Below, piece after piece: positions 18,677-28,789 of a stretch of 64,000 nucleotides of DNA. The DNA is from Pseudonocardia sp. CNS-139 (GTDB lineage: Bacteria; Actinomycetota; Actinomycetes; Mycobacteriales; Pseudonocardiaceae): contig MKJX01000155.1 of assembly GCA_001942415.1 (NCBI GenBank), positions 21,265 through 85,264 of the forward strand, given 5' to 3'. The position numbers and the translations under genes are program-made. Positions within the stretch are counted from its first letter, which is position 1; the number at the start of each line of letters is the position of its first letter. The notes below the pieces were generated by a model that saw only the letters and a list, made by a program, of their open reading frames with translations, did no database searches and was not told the origin of the DNA.

Positions 18677-19765
18677 ATGACGGCGGCCCGCGGCGCGGTG
18701 GTCACGAGCGCTGCGCGGCCGCCGGCCGATCCCGACCGGCGACGGCGCGCGGCCGGGTGGACGGTGGCGCTGCTGCTGGGCCTGCTCGCCACGGTGCCGC
18801 TGGCCCTGGCGCTGGGGCCGGTCCCCGTGGCGCCGGACGTCGTGGCCGGCGTGCTGGGGCACCACCTCTTCGGCACTCCGGAGACCGCCGGCTGGACCCG
18901 TGCCCAGGACACCATCGTCTGGCAGGTCCGCACGCCGCGGGTGGTCCTCGGGGTTGTCGTCGGCGCGGGGCTGGCGGTCAGCGGCGTCGTCCTCCAGGCC
19001 CTGGTCCGCAACGTACTGGCCGAGCCCTACCTGCTGGGCATCACGTCGGGTGCATCGACGGGAGCGGCGGCGGCGATCCTGTTCGGGGTCGGCGTGGGGA
19101 TCGGTGTCGACGTCATCGCGCCCAGCGCGTTCGTCGGTGCCGCACTGGCCAGCGTCGTCGTGTTCACGCTCGCCCGGCGGGGCGGCACGATCACCCCGGT
19201 CCGTCTGCTGCTGGCCGGCGTCGCGGTCGGCTACGTCCTGTCCGCGGCCACCAGCCTGCTCATCTTCGGCTCCGGCGCGCCGGATGCCGCGCGCACGGTG
19301 CTGTACTGGCTGCTGGGCTCGCTGAGCCTCGGCAACTGGCGCAGCGTGGTGGTCAGCGGCTGTGTCGTCGCCTGCTGCCTCGTGGTGCTGATGACCATGC
19401 GCCGCACGCTGGACGCACTGGCGATCGGTGACGACACGTCACGCGACCTCGGGCATTCACCGGACCTGGCGCGCGCCCGGGCGGCCGTCGTCGTCGCGGT
19501 CTGCGTGGGGGCCGTGGTCGCCGTCTCGGGCGGCATCGGGTTCGTCGGTCTGGTGGTGCCGCACGTCGCGCGGCTCTGTGTCGGCGCGGTGCACTCCCGG
19601 GTCCTGCCGGTCGCGGCGCTGATCGGTGCGCTCTTCCTCGTCTGGGCCGACGTCGTCGCCCGCACCGTCGTCCAACCCGCCGAGCTCCCCCTCGGCATCG
19701 TCACCGCCCTGGTCGGGGCGCCGCTGTTGTTCGTCCTGGTCCGCCGACACCACACCTCCGTCTGA
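18677..19765 (+). CDS. Fec-type metallophore/metal ABC importer, permease (FecCD family)
   Basis: Intact, 362 residues, ATG 18677 chosen as the first start after the operator. Family motifs: VRTPRVVLGVVVGAGLAVSG, LVRNVLAEPYLLGITSGAS, LLAGVAVGYVL, YWLLGSLSLGNW, SGGIGFVGLVVPHVAR and AELPLGIVTALVGAPLLF. It is first in a plus-strand operon with its binding protein, ATPase and a methyltransferase. Gene order here is permease-binding protein-ATPase, whereas the other two sets have the binding protein first, so this set is not a simple recent duplicate. Zur-like control suggests uptake of zinc or a zinc complex. Confidence 0.92.
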   Translation: MTAARGAVVTSAARPPADPDRRRRAAGWTVALLLGLLATVPLALALGPVPVAPDVVAGVLGHHLFGTPETAGWTRAQDTIVWQVRTPRVVLGVVVGAGLAVSGVVLQALVRNVLAEPYLLGITSGASTGAAAAILFGVGVGIGVDVIAPSAFVGAALASVVVFTLARRGGTITPVRLLLAGVAVGYVLSAATSLLIFGSGAPDAARTVLYWLLGSLSLGNWRSVVVSGCVVACCLVVLMTMRRTLDALAIGDDTSRDLGHSPDLARARAAVVVAVCVGAVVAVSGGIGFVGLVVPHVARLCVGAVHSRVLPVAALIGALFLVWADVVARTVVQPAELPLGIVTALVGAPLLFVLVRRHHTSV

Positions 19766-19784
19766 TCCGAGAGGACACCTCCCG

Positions 19785-20760
19785 ATGCGCCGCCTACCGC
19801 GCTCCGCCCCCGGCATCGCCTTGATCGTCGTCGCACTGGTCGCCGGGTGCGGCGGGGCGACCGCGCCCGCGGCAGGTGGCGCGGCGGAGTCCGGCTTCCC
19901 GATGACGGTCTCCAGCTGTGGCGAGGAGGTGACGATCGCGCAACAGCCCGAGCGGGTGCTGACGGCCGGGCCCGAGGCGCCGACGCTGCTCGCCGCCGCC
20001 GGAGCGGCCGACCGGATCATCGCGCGCTCCAGCGAGCTCGGCTCCCCCCTGGGCGAGTACACCGACCGGCTCTCCGCCGTCGAGCAGATCTCACCGGACG
20101 CGGAGATCTCCCGCGAGGCGATCATCAACGCCGATCCCGACCTGGTCATCAGCTACGGGCTCCAGACCCCGGCGGCCGACCTCGCCGCCGCGGGCATCCC
20201 CTCGATCGTCCCGACCGGGCTGTGCGACCACGTCGGGGCGAGCGCGGGCTCGCAGCACGTTCGACGAGATCCTCGAGGACATCCGCACCTACGGGCGGAT
20301 CATGGGGACCGCGGAGCAGGCCGAGGCGGCGGTCGGCGCGCTGCGCGCACGCATCGACACCGTCGTCGCCGCCGACCACGGAGGTCAGCGGAGGGCCGCC
20401 ACGCTGATCGTCACACCGGGAGCACCGGTCGCGGCCTACGGCAACCAGTCCGCCCAGCACGCGCAGATGGAGGCACTGGGTCTGGTCAACATCTTCGCCG
20501 ACGAGGAGCACCGCTACTTCGAGACCAGCATCGAGGAGGTGCTCGACCGCGATCCCGAGGTGATCATCCTGCTGGACACCTCGAGCGACGGCTCCGGCGA
20601 TCCGGCGGCCGACCTCGCGGCGGAGAGCCGGCTGGGCGAGACGACCGCGGTCCGGACCGGCCGGATTCTCGTCGTCCCCTACAGCTTCACCTCGCAGAGC
20701 CCGATCGCGATCCAGGGCCTGGAGGATCTCGCCCGGCAGCTGGCGGCGGTCCCTGCGTGA
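19785..20760 (+). CDS. Fec-type substrate-binding lipoprotein (one frameshift)
   Basis: ATG 19785 with GAGAGGA upstream. Signal and lipobox IALIVVALVAGCGG put the lipidated Cys near residue 22. The mature part reads SSCGEEVTIAQQPERVLTAG, NADPDLVISYGLQTP, and after a frame change near 20255 DEILEDIRTYGRIMGTAEQAE and IEEVLDRDPEVIILLD, a class III binding-protein fold of about 325 residues. The SCG...PERV start resembles the binding proteins of the other two sets here. It delivers substrate to the permease at 18677 and is coupled to the ATPase by a GTGA overlap. Confidence 0.88.
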
Positions 20761-21520
20761 TCTCTGCCGACGACGTCCGCTTCGACTACGGCGACGGGCT
20801 CGTCCTCGACGGGGTGGCGATCACCGCGCGGCCGGGCTGCGTCCTCGGCCTGGTCGGCCCCAACGGGAGCGGGAAGTCGACCCTGCTGCGCGTCCTCTAC
20901 GGCGCGCTGCGTGCCCGCGGCGGCGCCGTCCTCATCGACGAGCAGCCCATCGCAGAGCTCAGCACCCGGCAGATCGCGCTGCGGACGTCGGTCGTCGTCC
21001 AGGAGGCCCCTCCCGAGATCCCGCTCACCGTGTTCGACCTCGTGCTGCTCGGCCGGTCGATACGCCGGTCGGCGTTCGCGGCCTACCAGCCCGAGGACCG
21101 CGCGGCGGCCGAGCGCGCCTGCACCAGGTCGGCGTGGCGACGCTGGCGCACCGGCCGTTCGGGAGGCTGTCGGGGGGCGAGCGCCAACGGGTGCTGATCG
21201 CCAGAGCGCTCGTGCAGGAGACCGACCACCTGCTGCTGGACGAGCCGACCAACCACCTCGACGTGCGCTACCAGCACGAGTTGCTCGCGCTCGTCCGGAG
21301 CCTGCGGACCACGACCGTCGTCGTCCTGCACGACCTCAACCTCGCCGCCCGCTACTGCGACGAGCTGGTGCTCCTGCACGGCGGCCGGATCGTGACGGCG
21401 GGCCCCGTCGCCGAGGTGCTCACCCCGCAGACGCTCGAACCCGTGTACGGGATCGGTGTCGAGCGACTCGAGCACCGCGGGTTCGTCCACCTGGTCTTCG
21501 GCCCGGGAGGAAACGGGTGA
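20757..21520 (+). CDS. Fec-type metallophore/metal ABC importer, ATPase subunit (one frameshift)
   Basis: GTG 20757 overlaps the binding-protein stop. Walker A is LVGPNGSGKSTLL; the frame changes near 21120, after which come LSGGERQRVLIARAL (signature), LLLDEPTNHLDVRYQ (Walker B/D-loop) and VVVLHDLNLAARYCDELV (H-loop). About 255 residues, the normal FecE size. It energises the permease at 18677. The next gene, a methyltransferase, overlaps its stop (GTGA), so transport and methylation are made together, as in the RiPP operon. Confidence 0.88.
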
Positions 21521-22374
21521 CCGCCGAGGACCCGACCGCCGAGGACTACGCGGCGCTGCTCGCCGTCGGCGCCCACGCGGAAGCCGACCACCGGGCGTTC
21601 TGGGAGGCCGCGGCGGACGGCTACCACCGGGCTCGACGCCACGACGACGGCGTGCTGGCCGACGGCGTGGTCGCGCACCTCGTGGCGCGGGGCATCCTCA
21701 CGGACGCGCGCGTGCTCGACATCGGCGCCGGCACCGGCCGGTACGCGCTGCGGATCGCCCGGCACGCCGGCGGCGTCCACCTCGCCGACGTCTCCGACCG
21801 GATGCTGGCGCACGCCCGGGCCGACGCCGAGGCCGCCGGCCTCACCGGCCTCGGCTACACGCGTGTCGACTGGACCACCGCCGACCTCGACGCGCTCGGC
21901 TGGCGCGGGGCCTTCGACGTCGTGTTCGCGTCGATGGTCCCGGTGGTCCGCAGCCGAGCGGGCATCGACCGGATGACCGCGGCGTCCCGGGCCTGGTGCG
22001 TGGTCAACCGGACGATCCGCAGACACGACACCCTCGCCCGGCACCTCGAACGCGAGCTCGGGCTGCCCGGCCGCTACGACCCGGGCAACGACCGCGCCTA
22101 CCCGCGGGCCCTGGTCAACTACCTGTGGCTGCAGGGACGCCTCCCGACGGTCGCCTACGTCGAGCACCGGACGACAACCGCCTGCTCCGTCGACGAGGCC
22201 GCGCAGCGCTACGCCCGCGCGTTCACCTCCGTCGACGGCGGGCGGGCAGCGCCGGAGCACGGGGACCTCCGCGAGGTCATCCGCCGAGTCGCCACGGGCG
22301 ACGAGGTGGTCGCCGAGCACCACGAGGTCACCGCGGTGATCAGCTGGCCCGCCCGCGCCGAGCCGCCGTCCTGA
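21517..22374 (+). CDS. Class I SAM-dependent methyltransferase
   Basis: Intact, 285 residues, GTG 21517 overlapping the ATPase stop. It begins HAEADHRAFWEAAADGYH, then VLDIGAGTGRYALRIARHAG (motif I), LADVSDRMLAHARADAE and FASMVPVVRSRAGIDRM. The post-core part (ALVNYLWLQGRLPTVAYVEH) is longer than in typical Methyltransf_11 proteins and matches a type often found downstream of Fec-type ABC genes. Its coupling to an importer suggests it acts on the imported ligand or on a cognate metabolite; no substrate can be named. Confidence 0.87.
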   Translation: MTAEDPTAEDYAALLAVGAHAEADHRAFWEAAADGYHRARRHDDGVLADGVVAHLVARGILTDARVLDIGAGTGRYALRIARHAGGVHLADVSDRMLAHARADAEAAGLTGLGYTRVDWTTADLDALGWRGAFDVVFASMVPVVRSRAGIDRMTAASRAWCVVNRTIRRHDTLARHLERELGLPGRYDPGNDRAYPRALVNYLWLQGRLPTVAYVEHRTTTACSVDEAAQRYARAFTSVDGGRAAPEHGDLREVIRRVATGDEVVAEHHEVTAVISWPARAEPPS

Positions 22375-22406
22375 GCCGCCGGACCCGTCGTACCGGCCCG
22401 GGCCCC

Positions 22407-23125
22407 TCAGCCGGTGCGCCGCAGCCGCAGGACGTTGTCGTCGCGGGTGCCCGGCGTGCCGTCCGGGGCGGGGACGGACCGGGTGACGATGCGGTCGGTC
22501 ACGACGGCCCAGTGCCCGACGACCCAGTGCGCCGGGTCGGGGGCCAGTGCGGCGAGCACCTCGGCGGTCGAGGGCAGGTGCACGTCGAAGGGCACGGCAT
22601 CCGCCCAGGACGGCGGCCCGGCGTGGCCGGCGACGAGGAGCGAGCCCCCCACGGCCACCGCGGACATGGCCCGGCGCAGGATGGCGTCCCGCTGGCCGGC
22701 CCGCTCCAGCGGAGAGTGCAGGAACTGCGCGGAGACCAGGTCGAACTCCCCGGCCGGGAAGGACTCGACGAGGTCGTGGCGCTGCCAGTCGACGAGATCG
22801 CCGACGCCGCCCGCGCCGCGTGCTCGGCCGCCCGCGCCAGCACGACGCCCGAGACGTCCACCGCCGTCACCCGCCAGCCGCGGGCGGCGAGCCAGACGGC
22901 GTCGCCGCCGCCGCCGCAGCCGAGGTCCAGCGCGCGGCCGGGCGGCTCGGCCGCCATCTCCTCGACGAGCAGCGCGCCGGGGGTCGGGCTCCAGTCCGGC
23001 GGCAGCACGAGACCGGTGTAGAAGCCGTCCCAGTAGCTCTGTCCGGTGTCGCCCGGCACCGGCACGGGCATCGAGGGGCGCGGGCCTGCGGGCCGCTCGG
23101 ACGGGGACTCGGTCGAGGAGGACAC
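22407..23125 (-). CDS. Class I SAM-dependent methyltransferase, TehB-like (one frameshift)
   Basis: GTG 23125 is the likely start; ATG 23071 is possible. About 240 residues: [20 protein letters not shown], motif [38 protein letters not shown], a frame change near 22800, then [20 protein letters not shown] and [14 protein letters not shown]. The pattern fits the thiopurine/tellurite (TehB/TPMT-like) group. It is divergent from cobW; the Zur-like site at 23216-23236 lies about 90 bp from its start and may control it too. Confidence 0.8.
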
Positions 23126-23215
23126 GCCGGCAACCGTAGGCACCGTCGAGCGGCACGACGAGGTTCCTTGCCGGAACGGCAAACCCGGGCGCGTCCCTGC
23201 CTGGCCGCCCGTTTT

Positions 23216-23236
23216 TGACAACGGTTATCGTTACGA
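23216..23236. promoter_or_regulatory. Zur-like operator abutting cobW
   Basis: The core CGGTTATCGTTACGA (23222-23236) keeps GG-N3-TC-R-TT of the other sites but is weaker at its right end. An overlapping half TGACAACGG (23216-23224) extends it, and AACG-GTTAT-CGTT is a perfect short palindrome. It ends two bases before the CobW ATG at 23238, so a bound protein would cover the start region. Confidence 0.6.
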
Positions 23237-23237
23237 C

Positions 23238-24402
23238 ATGGACGCTCCGCCCGTTCCCGTGACCGTGCTCTCCGGCTTCCTCGGCGCCGGCAAGACCACG
23301 TTGCTCAACCACGTGCTGGCCAACCGCGAGGGCCGCCGGGTCGCCGTGGTCGTCAACGACATGAGCGAGGTCAACATCGACGCGGCGCTCGTCGCGGGCC
23401 AGGGCAGCCTCGACCGCACGCAGGAGCGGCTGGTGGAGCTGAGCAACGGATGCATCTGCTGCACCCTGCGCGAGGACCTGCTCGACACGGTCGGCGAGCT
23501 CGCCCGCTCGCAGCGCTTCGACACCATCCTCATCGAGTCCAGCGGGATCTCCGAGCCCATGCCCGTGGCGGCCACGTTCGAGTGGACGTTCGAGGACGGC
23601 TCCAGCCTCGCCGACCACGCCCGTCTCGACACCATGGTCAGCGTCGTCGACGCCGCCGGGTTCCTCGCCGAGCTCGTCCGCGGCGACCTGCTTGTCGAGC
23701 GCGGCATCGAGGCCACCGCGGACGACGAGCGCAGCATCTCCGACCTCCTGGTCGACCAGGTCGAGTTCGCCGACGTCCTGGTGCTCAACAAGACCGACCT
23801 CGTCTCCCCCGCCGGCCTCGGCACGGTCGAGTCCGTCCTGCGCAAGCTCAACCCCACCGCCCGGCTGGTCCACGCCGACCACGGCGCCGTCGCGCTGTCG
23901 GAGGTGCTCGACACCGGCCGCTACGACCCCGTTCTCGCCGCGCAGCCCCCGGCTGGCCGCCGAGCTGGCCGGCAGCCACACCCCCGAGACCGAGGAGTAC
24001 GGCATCTCCTCGGTCGTCTACCGGGCGGAGCGCCCGTTCCACCCCGCGCGCCTGCTCGCCGCTCTGGAGGACTGGACGGGCCTGCTGCGCAGCAAGGGCT
24101 TCTGCCGCATCGCCAGCCGGCCCGACGTCCTCGCCGTGTGGTCCCAGGCCGGTCCGAACCTCGTGCTCGAACCCGGCCAGCTGCTCGCACCCGACGAGCC
24201 CGCACCCGGCCAGGAACTGGTGTTCATCGGCGTCGGCCTGCATCCTGACGAGCCCCGCCGGCGGCTGGACCCCGCCCTGCTCACCGACACCGAGCTGAGC
24301 GCCGGACCGGCCGCGTGGCGGCAGCTGCCCGACCCGCTCCCGCAGTGGGACCTCGACCAGATGCACGACCACGACCCCAGCCACACCGGATCGGTGCACT
24401 GA
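23238..24402 (+). CDS. COG0523/CobW-family GTPase, putative zinc chaperone (one frameshift)
   Basis: ATG 23238. Residues 5-25 hold the G1 loop [17 protein letters not shown]; then [16 protein letters not shown], the metal-binding [13 protein letters not shown] (CxCC), [13 protein letters not shown] (G3) and VLNKTDLV (G4). After a frame change near 23945, where adding one C/G gives [10 protein letters not shown], the CobW C-terminal domain follows with HDHDPSHTG at the end. About 388 residues. Family members under Zur control act as zinc-delivery chaperones during zinc shortage; the cobalamin role of CobW itself is unlikely because no cobalamin genes are nearby. The operator touches the start codon, so transcripts may be leaderless. 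Confidence 0.9.
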
Positions 24403-24435
24403 CCCCGCCGGAACCCGACCTGGCAGCGAGGGACC

Positions 24436-25035
24436 ATGCCGGACCAGCGACGCGAACCCGACCTGACCCGCGCCGTCCTGCGTGAGCTCGGGCCCCGCCT
24501 GCGCGCCGCCCGCCACCGGCGCGACCTCACCCTCGACACGCTCGCCGGGCTCACCGGGATCTCGGCCTCGACGCTGTCCCGGCTCGAGGCGGGCAAACGG
24601 GCGCCGAACCTCGAACTGCTGCTGCCCGTCGCCCGGGCGCTGCGGATCAGCCTCGACGACCTCATGATGTGGCGGGCCCCCGACCCCCGGACCCGCACAC
24701 CCGTCGAACGGGCCGGCCGCCTCACGGTCGAGTACCTCTCCCCGGTCACCGCCCCCGTCCAGACGTTCCGGATGACCCTCGCACCCGGCGGCGAGCCCAT
24801 CCGGACCCGCAGCCACGCCGGCTACGAGTGGGTGCACGTCCTGCGCGGGCGGGCCCGGGTGGTGCTCGGTGACCGCGAGCTCGTCGCCGAGGCCGGCCAG
24901 ACCGTCGAGTTCGACGCGCGCACACCCCACGGCGCCGCCGCGCTCGACGGCGAACCGGCCGAGGCCATCTCGATGTTCAACCCCACCGGCGAGCGCATCC
25001 GCCTGCCCGGCATCACGGAACCAGGCAGGACATGA
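24436..25035 (+). CDS. XRE-family regulator with C-terminal cupin domain
   Basis: Intact, 199 residues, ATG 24436. Residues about 15-70 are an XRE helix-turn-helix (LTGISASTLSRLEAGKRAP), residues about 105-185 a small cupin (HAGYEWVHVLRGRARVVLG, then TVEFDARTPHGAAA) of the kind that senses a small ligand. Many XRE-cupin proteins regulate a neighbouring metabolic gene. It lies 34 bp after cobW on the same strand and converges with the serine hydrolase gene, overlapping it by 23 bp. It may be part of the cobW transcript, but its targets are unknown. Confidence 0.9.
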   Translation: MPDQRREPDLTRAVLRELGPRLRAARHRRDLTLDTLAGLTGISASTLSRLEAGKRAPNLELLLPVARALRISLDDLMMWRAPDPRTRTPVERAGRLTVEYLSPVTAPVQTFRMTLAPGGEPIRTRSHAGYEWVHVLRGRARVVLGDRELVAEAGQTVEFDARTPHGAAALDGEPAEAISMFNPTGERIRLPGITEPGRT

Positions 25036-26175
25036 CCGCCTCGACGTAGCGCCGGAGGCGGTCCGACCCGATGAAGCTCGACGACATCCGGTTCATCGCG
25101 TAGCCGATCGTGACACCGGTCTCCGGGCCGGTGATGACGGCCGACCCGCCCCACCCGGTCCAGAAACACGTCCTGCCCGGCGGGATGTAGGGGACCGCCG
25201 CCGATCCGGACAGGGCGAACCCGATCCCGAAGCGCAGCGGCACGCCGAGGACGAGATCGACCCCGTCGCTCTGCTCACGGAAGACGAGGTCGACCGTGTC
25301 ACGGGAGAGGAACCGCCGGCCGTCGACCGTTCCGTCGCAGGCCAGCACGCGCAGGGCGCGGGCGAGCGAGCGGGCGTTGCCGTGACCGTTGCCCGCGCCG
25401 AGGTGGGCCTGCCGCCACCGCGGGGTGTTCGCGGTGTCCGCGGGGTGGTTCGAGGTGCGGAACGTCCGGAAGGCGGGGCTCTGCGGGGGCAGCTGCCCCG
25501 GATCCGCCCGGACGGCGGGGGCGGGACGACCGGTGACGTCCGCGGCCAGTCGGCACGGCGGGCGCCGAGCTGGATGTCGGCTCCCATCGGCCCGGCGATC
25601 TCCTCGTCGACGAACCGGTGCAGCGTCCTCCCGTCGACGCGGCGGACCAGCTCGTCGACGAGCGTGCCGTAGGTGGCGACGTGGTAGCCGGACGCCGTGC
25701 CCGGTGCCCACCAGGGGGCCTGCGCGGCGAGCCGCGCCGCGGCCCGCGGATGGTCGTAGAGGTCCTCCAGGGTGAACGGCGGATCCCAGCCCGAGACGCC
25801 CGACGTGTGCGACAGGACGTGCCTGACCCGGACGTCCTCCTTGCCGTTCGCCGCGAACTCCGGCCAGTGGTCGGCGACCGGCGCGTCCGGGTCCAGCCGC
25901 CCCCGGTCGACGAGGAGCAGCGCGGCCAGCGCGGAGATCGTCTTCGTCGTCGAGAACAGGTTCGTGATGGTGTTCTCCTGCCACGGCGTGGTGCGGTCGG
26001 GGTCGCGGAACCCGCCCCACAGGTCCACGACCGTGTCACCGGCGACGTCGACGGCCAGGCTCGCCCCGAGCTCCTCGCCGGAGGCGACCGACTCGCGCAG
26101 GGCGTCGCGGACCGGGAGGAAGCGCGGGTCGCAGGTCCCCGAGACGGCCGGGCCCGGAGCATGCCGAGAGTCCAT
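25013..26175 (-). CDS. Serine hydrolase, class C beta-lactamase/esterase family (one frameshift)
   Basis: ATG 26175, about 388 residues. The catalytic SxxK is STTK (NLFSTTKTISALAALLLV), the second motif lies around SGYHVATYG, and GWGGSAVITGPETG near the C-terminus is the third-strand region. Conserved reading changes frame near 25545. This is the EstB/Beta-lactamase class C (Pfam Beta-lactamase) group, mostly esterases or peptidases rather than antibiotic-degrading enzymes. No signal peptide is visible, so it is probably cytosolic. It has no clear tie to the metal genes. Confidence 0.85.
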
Positions 26176-26305
26176 GGGCTTCCTTCCCGTGTTCCTCGTC
26201 GTGGCACGCGCCAGAACGCGGGTGAGGCTAACGACGTGGCCCGGCGCCGACGGGATCCTCGTGCCGAATCGGCAACCCGGTCCCGGCCCGCACCGCGGGA
26301 GCGCG

Positions 26306-27042
26306 ATGTGGCTCGGTGATCGGCCGGGGCCTTACCCTGGACGCGATGAGCCCTTCGCCCCCCTCCGCGGCGTCGGCCGGGCCGCGACCGAGCCGACGCA
26401 CCCGCGTCCTCTGCGCAAGGACGCCGCCCACAACCGCGAGCGGATCATCGCGGCCGCACGCGAGTTGTTCGCCGAACGCGGCCTGGACGTCGGCCACAAC
26501 GAGGTCGCCCGCCGGGCCGGGGTCGGTGTCGGCACGGTGTACCGGCGGTTCCCCGAGATGAGCCTCCTCATCGAGGAGGTCCTCGTCCGGCAGTCCGACG
26601 AGGTCGTCACCATCGCGGAGCGCGCCGCCACCCGTGCCGACTCGTGGGCGGGCCTGGTCGAGTTCCTGGAGTCGATGAACACGTACGTCGCCGACAACCG
26701 CGGCATGCGTGACGTCATGCTGCGGGCGCGGCCGGGATGCCTTCGGTGAGCAGCACGCGGGCCCGGATGGCGCCTGCGGTGGAGGAGCTGCTGGCCCGCG
26801 CCAAGGCCGACGGTCACGTGCGCCCCGACGTCGCCCGCGCCGACCTGGTGCTGATCGACGTGATGGTCGACGCGGTGCGCCGGTACTTCGCCGACGACGG
26901 TCCCGAGCAGTGGCGCCGGGCGCTGGGCCTGGCGCTCGACGGGCTGCGGGTGCGCCGCCGCGGGCCGACCCCGCTGCCGGTCGGACCGTTGGCGGCCGAG
27001 GCGCTGGACCACGCCATGCGCACCGCCCACACACGCCCCTGA
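26306..27042 (+). CDS. TetR-family transcriptional regulator (frameshifted)
   Basis: The DNA-binding domain is clear: NRERIIAAARELFAERG, NEVARRAGVGVGTVYRRFP. The C-terminal domain continues after a frame change near 26735 (APAVEELLARAKADGHVRPD) to 27042. The start is uncertain: ATG 26306 keeps the frame, while ATG 26346 would need another missing base. About 230-245 residues. It is divergent from the hydrolase gene and converges, 4 bp apart, with the ABC pair at 27047. A regulator of the hydrolase or of the ABC pair is possible. The 26176-26305 gap holds no strong palindrome. Confidence 0.8.
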
Positions 27043-27046
27043 CGAC

Positions 27047-28789
27047 TCACCCGCCGACGTCGGCCGGCTCCAGCCGCCATCCGCGCGCCTGCGAGCGCTC
27101 GGCCCAGAAGCGGGCGTAGCGCCCGCCCAGGTCGAGCAGCTCGGTGTGGGTGCCCTGCTCCACGACCCGCCCGCGGTCGAGCACGACGATCCGGTCGGCC
27201 GAGACCACGGTGCTCAGCCGGTGCGCGATCACGATCACCGTGCGGTTGCGGGCCAACGACCGCAGGGCCTCGCCGACGAGGCTCTCGTTCTCCGGGTCGA
27301 GCGCGGCGGTGGCCTCGTCGAGCAGGACGATCGGCGCGTCCTTCAGGATCGCCCGGGCGATCGAGACGCGCTGGCGCTCACCGCCGGACAGCCGGGTCCC
27401 GCCCTCGCCGACCGGGGTGTCCCATCCGGCGGGCAGGCGCTCGACGATCTCGTCCACGCGCGCGAGCCGGGCGGCCTCGCGGACCTCGTCGTCGGTGGCG
27501 GCCTCGCGGCCGAGCCGGATGTTGTCCGAGATCGTGCCCTCGAAGAGCCAGACGTCCTGGAAGACCACGGCGACGCGGGCCATGAGGTCCTCGGTGGCGA
27601 TGTCCCGGACGTCGACACCGCCGATGCGCACCGCGCCCCGGCCGGCGTCCCAGAACCGCGCGATCAGCCGGATGACGGTCGTCTTGCCCGAGCCGGAGGC
27701 GCCGACCAGCGCGGTGAGCGTGCCGGCGGGGGCGGTCAGGCCGACGTGCTCGAGCACCGGCCGGCCCGGCACGTAGGCGAAGCCGACGTCGTCGAGCTCG
27801 ACGTCGTTGCCCGCCGGCGTGCGCGGGGCCGCGGGTTCGGGCAGCGGCCGGGCGTGCAGGACCTCCTCGATGCGGTCGAGGGCCTGCCGGGTGCGCTGCA
27901 GCGCCGCGCCGAGGCCGGCCGCCTCGGAGAGGGGCTCGACGAACCGCGCCGTCAGCGCGAGCAGGCCGATGAGCGCCCCGGCCGACAGGGTGCCACCGAG
28001 CGCCAGGTCGACACCGAGGACCAGCACGACGGTGAACGCGGCCTGGATCGCCAGGCCGAAGCTGATCAGACCGGGCACCCCGCGGACGATGACCTGCCGG
28101 GAGCTGTCCCGCTGGGCCGCCAGTGCCTCGTCGAGCAGCCGGGTGCCGTGGTCGCTGCGCCCGAAGGCCCGCAGGACGGGCTGGAGCTGGGCGAACTCGA
28201 TCACCCGGCCGGCGACGACGCCCTGGGTGCGGCCGTGGATCTCGTCGGCACGGGCGGCGAGGCGGGTGCTCCACCGGTAGACCAGGGCGATCAGCGGCAC
28301 CGTGACGGTGGTGGCCAGCGCGAGGCGCCAGTCGAAGACGTACATCACCGCGACGACCGTGACCGGGGTGACCACACCCGCGACGACGGGGCGCAGCATG
28401 TGCGCGGGCACCGCCATGACCGCCGCGACGTCCTGGCTGACCAGCATGGACAGCCGCCCGACCCGGTCGGCCTCGAACCAGCCCAGCGGCAGGGTCGCCA
28501 TGTGGTCCCCGATGCGCTGGTGCAGGCTGCGGGAGATCACCGCACCGGTGCCGAGCGTGGCCTTCAGGCTCACGTAGTGCGCGACCACGTGCACGGCGGC
28601 GGCCACCAGCAGCGCCCCGATCCAGGGCCAGACCAGGGCGGGCCGCGGACCCAGCAGCGTGTCGAGGGCCGGTACGAGCAGGCCGAAGGTGACGCCCTGG
28701 ACGACGGCGGCGATGACGATCAGGACCAGGCCCCGCCTGACCACCGGCCGCTCGGCGGGCCGGAGGACGTCGACGAGCTGACGGATCAT
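27047..28789 (-). CDS. ABC transporter half-subunit, fused membrane and ATPase domains
   Basis: Intact, 580 residues, ATG 28789 overlapping the upstream gene by ATGA. Residues 20-300 form a six-helix exporter-type membrane domain. The ATPase domain has GASGSGKTTVIRL (Walker A), LSGGERQRVSIARAIL (signature), IVLLDEATAALD (Walker B) and [11 protein letters not shown] (H-loop), a canonical ATP site. It is the second gene of an operon starting just below the Zur-like box at 30566. The pair resembles YbtPQ and IrtAB, which have exporter fold but import siderophores; no SIP reductase domain is present. Import of the window's metallophore is plausible, export is the alternative. Confidence 0.9.
   Translation of the reverse strand: MIRQLVDVLRPAERPVVRRGLVLIVIAAVVQGVTFGLLVPALDTLLGPRPALVWPWIGALLVAAAVHVVAHYVSLKATLGTGAVISRSLHQRIGDHMATLPLGWFEADRVGRLSMLVSQDVAAVMAVPAHMLRPVVAGVVTPVTVVAVMYVFDWRLALATTVTVPLIALVYRWSTRLAARADEIHGRTQGVVAGRVIEFAQLQPVLRAFGRSDHGTRLLDEALAAQRDSSRQVIVRGVPGLISFGLAIQAAFTVVLVLGVDLALGGTLSAGALIGLLALTARFVEPLSEAAGLGAALQRTRQALDRIEEVLHARPLPEPAAPRTPAGNDVELDDVGFAYVPGRPVLEHVGLTAPAGTLTALVGASGSGKTTVIRLIARFWDAGRGAVRIGGVDVRDIATEDLMARVAVVFQDVWLFEGTISDNIRLGREAATDDEVREAARLARVDEIVERLPAGWDTPVGEGGTRLSGGERQRVSIARAILKDAPIVLLDEATAALDPENESLVGEALRSLARNRTVIVIAHRLSTVVSADRIVVLDRGRVVEQGTHTELLDLGGRYARFWAERSQARGWRLEPADVGG

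Noticed and set aside
23238..24402. Cobalamin-biosynthesis CobW role.
   Set aside because: No cobalamin genes in the window, while the CxCC motif, zinc-type operator and neighbours fit the zinc-chaperone branch.
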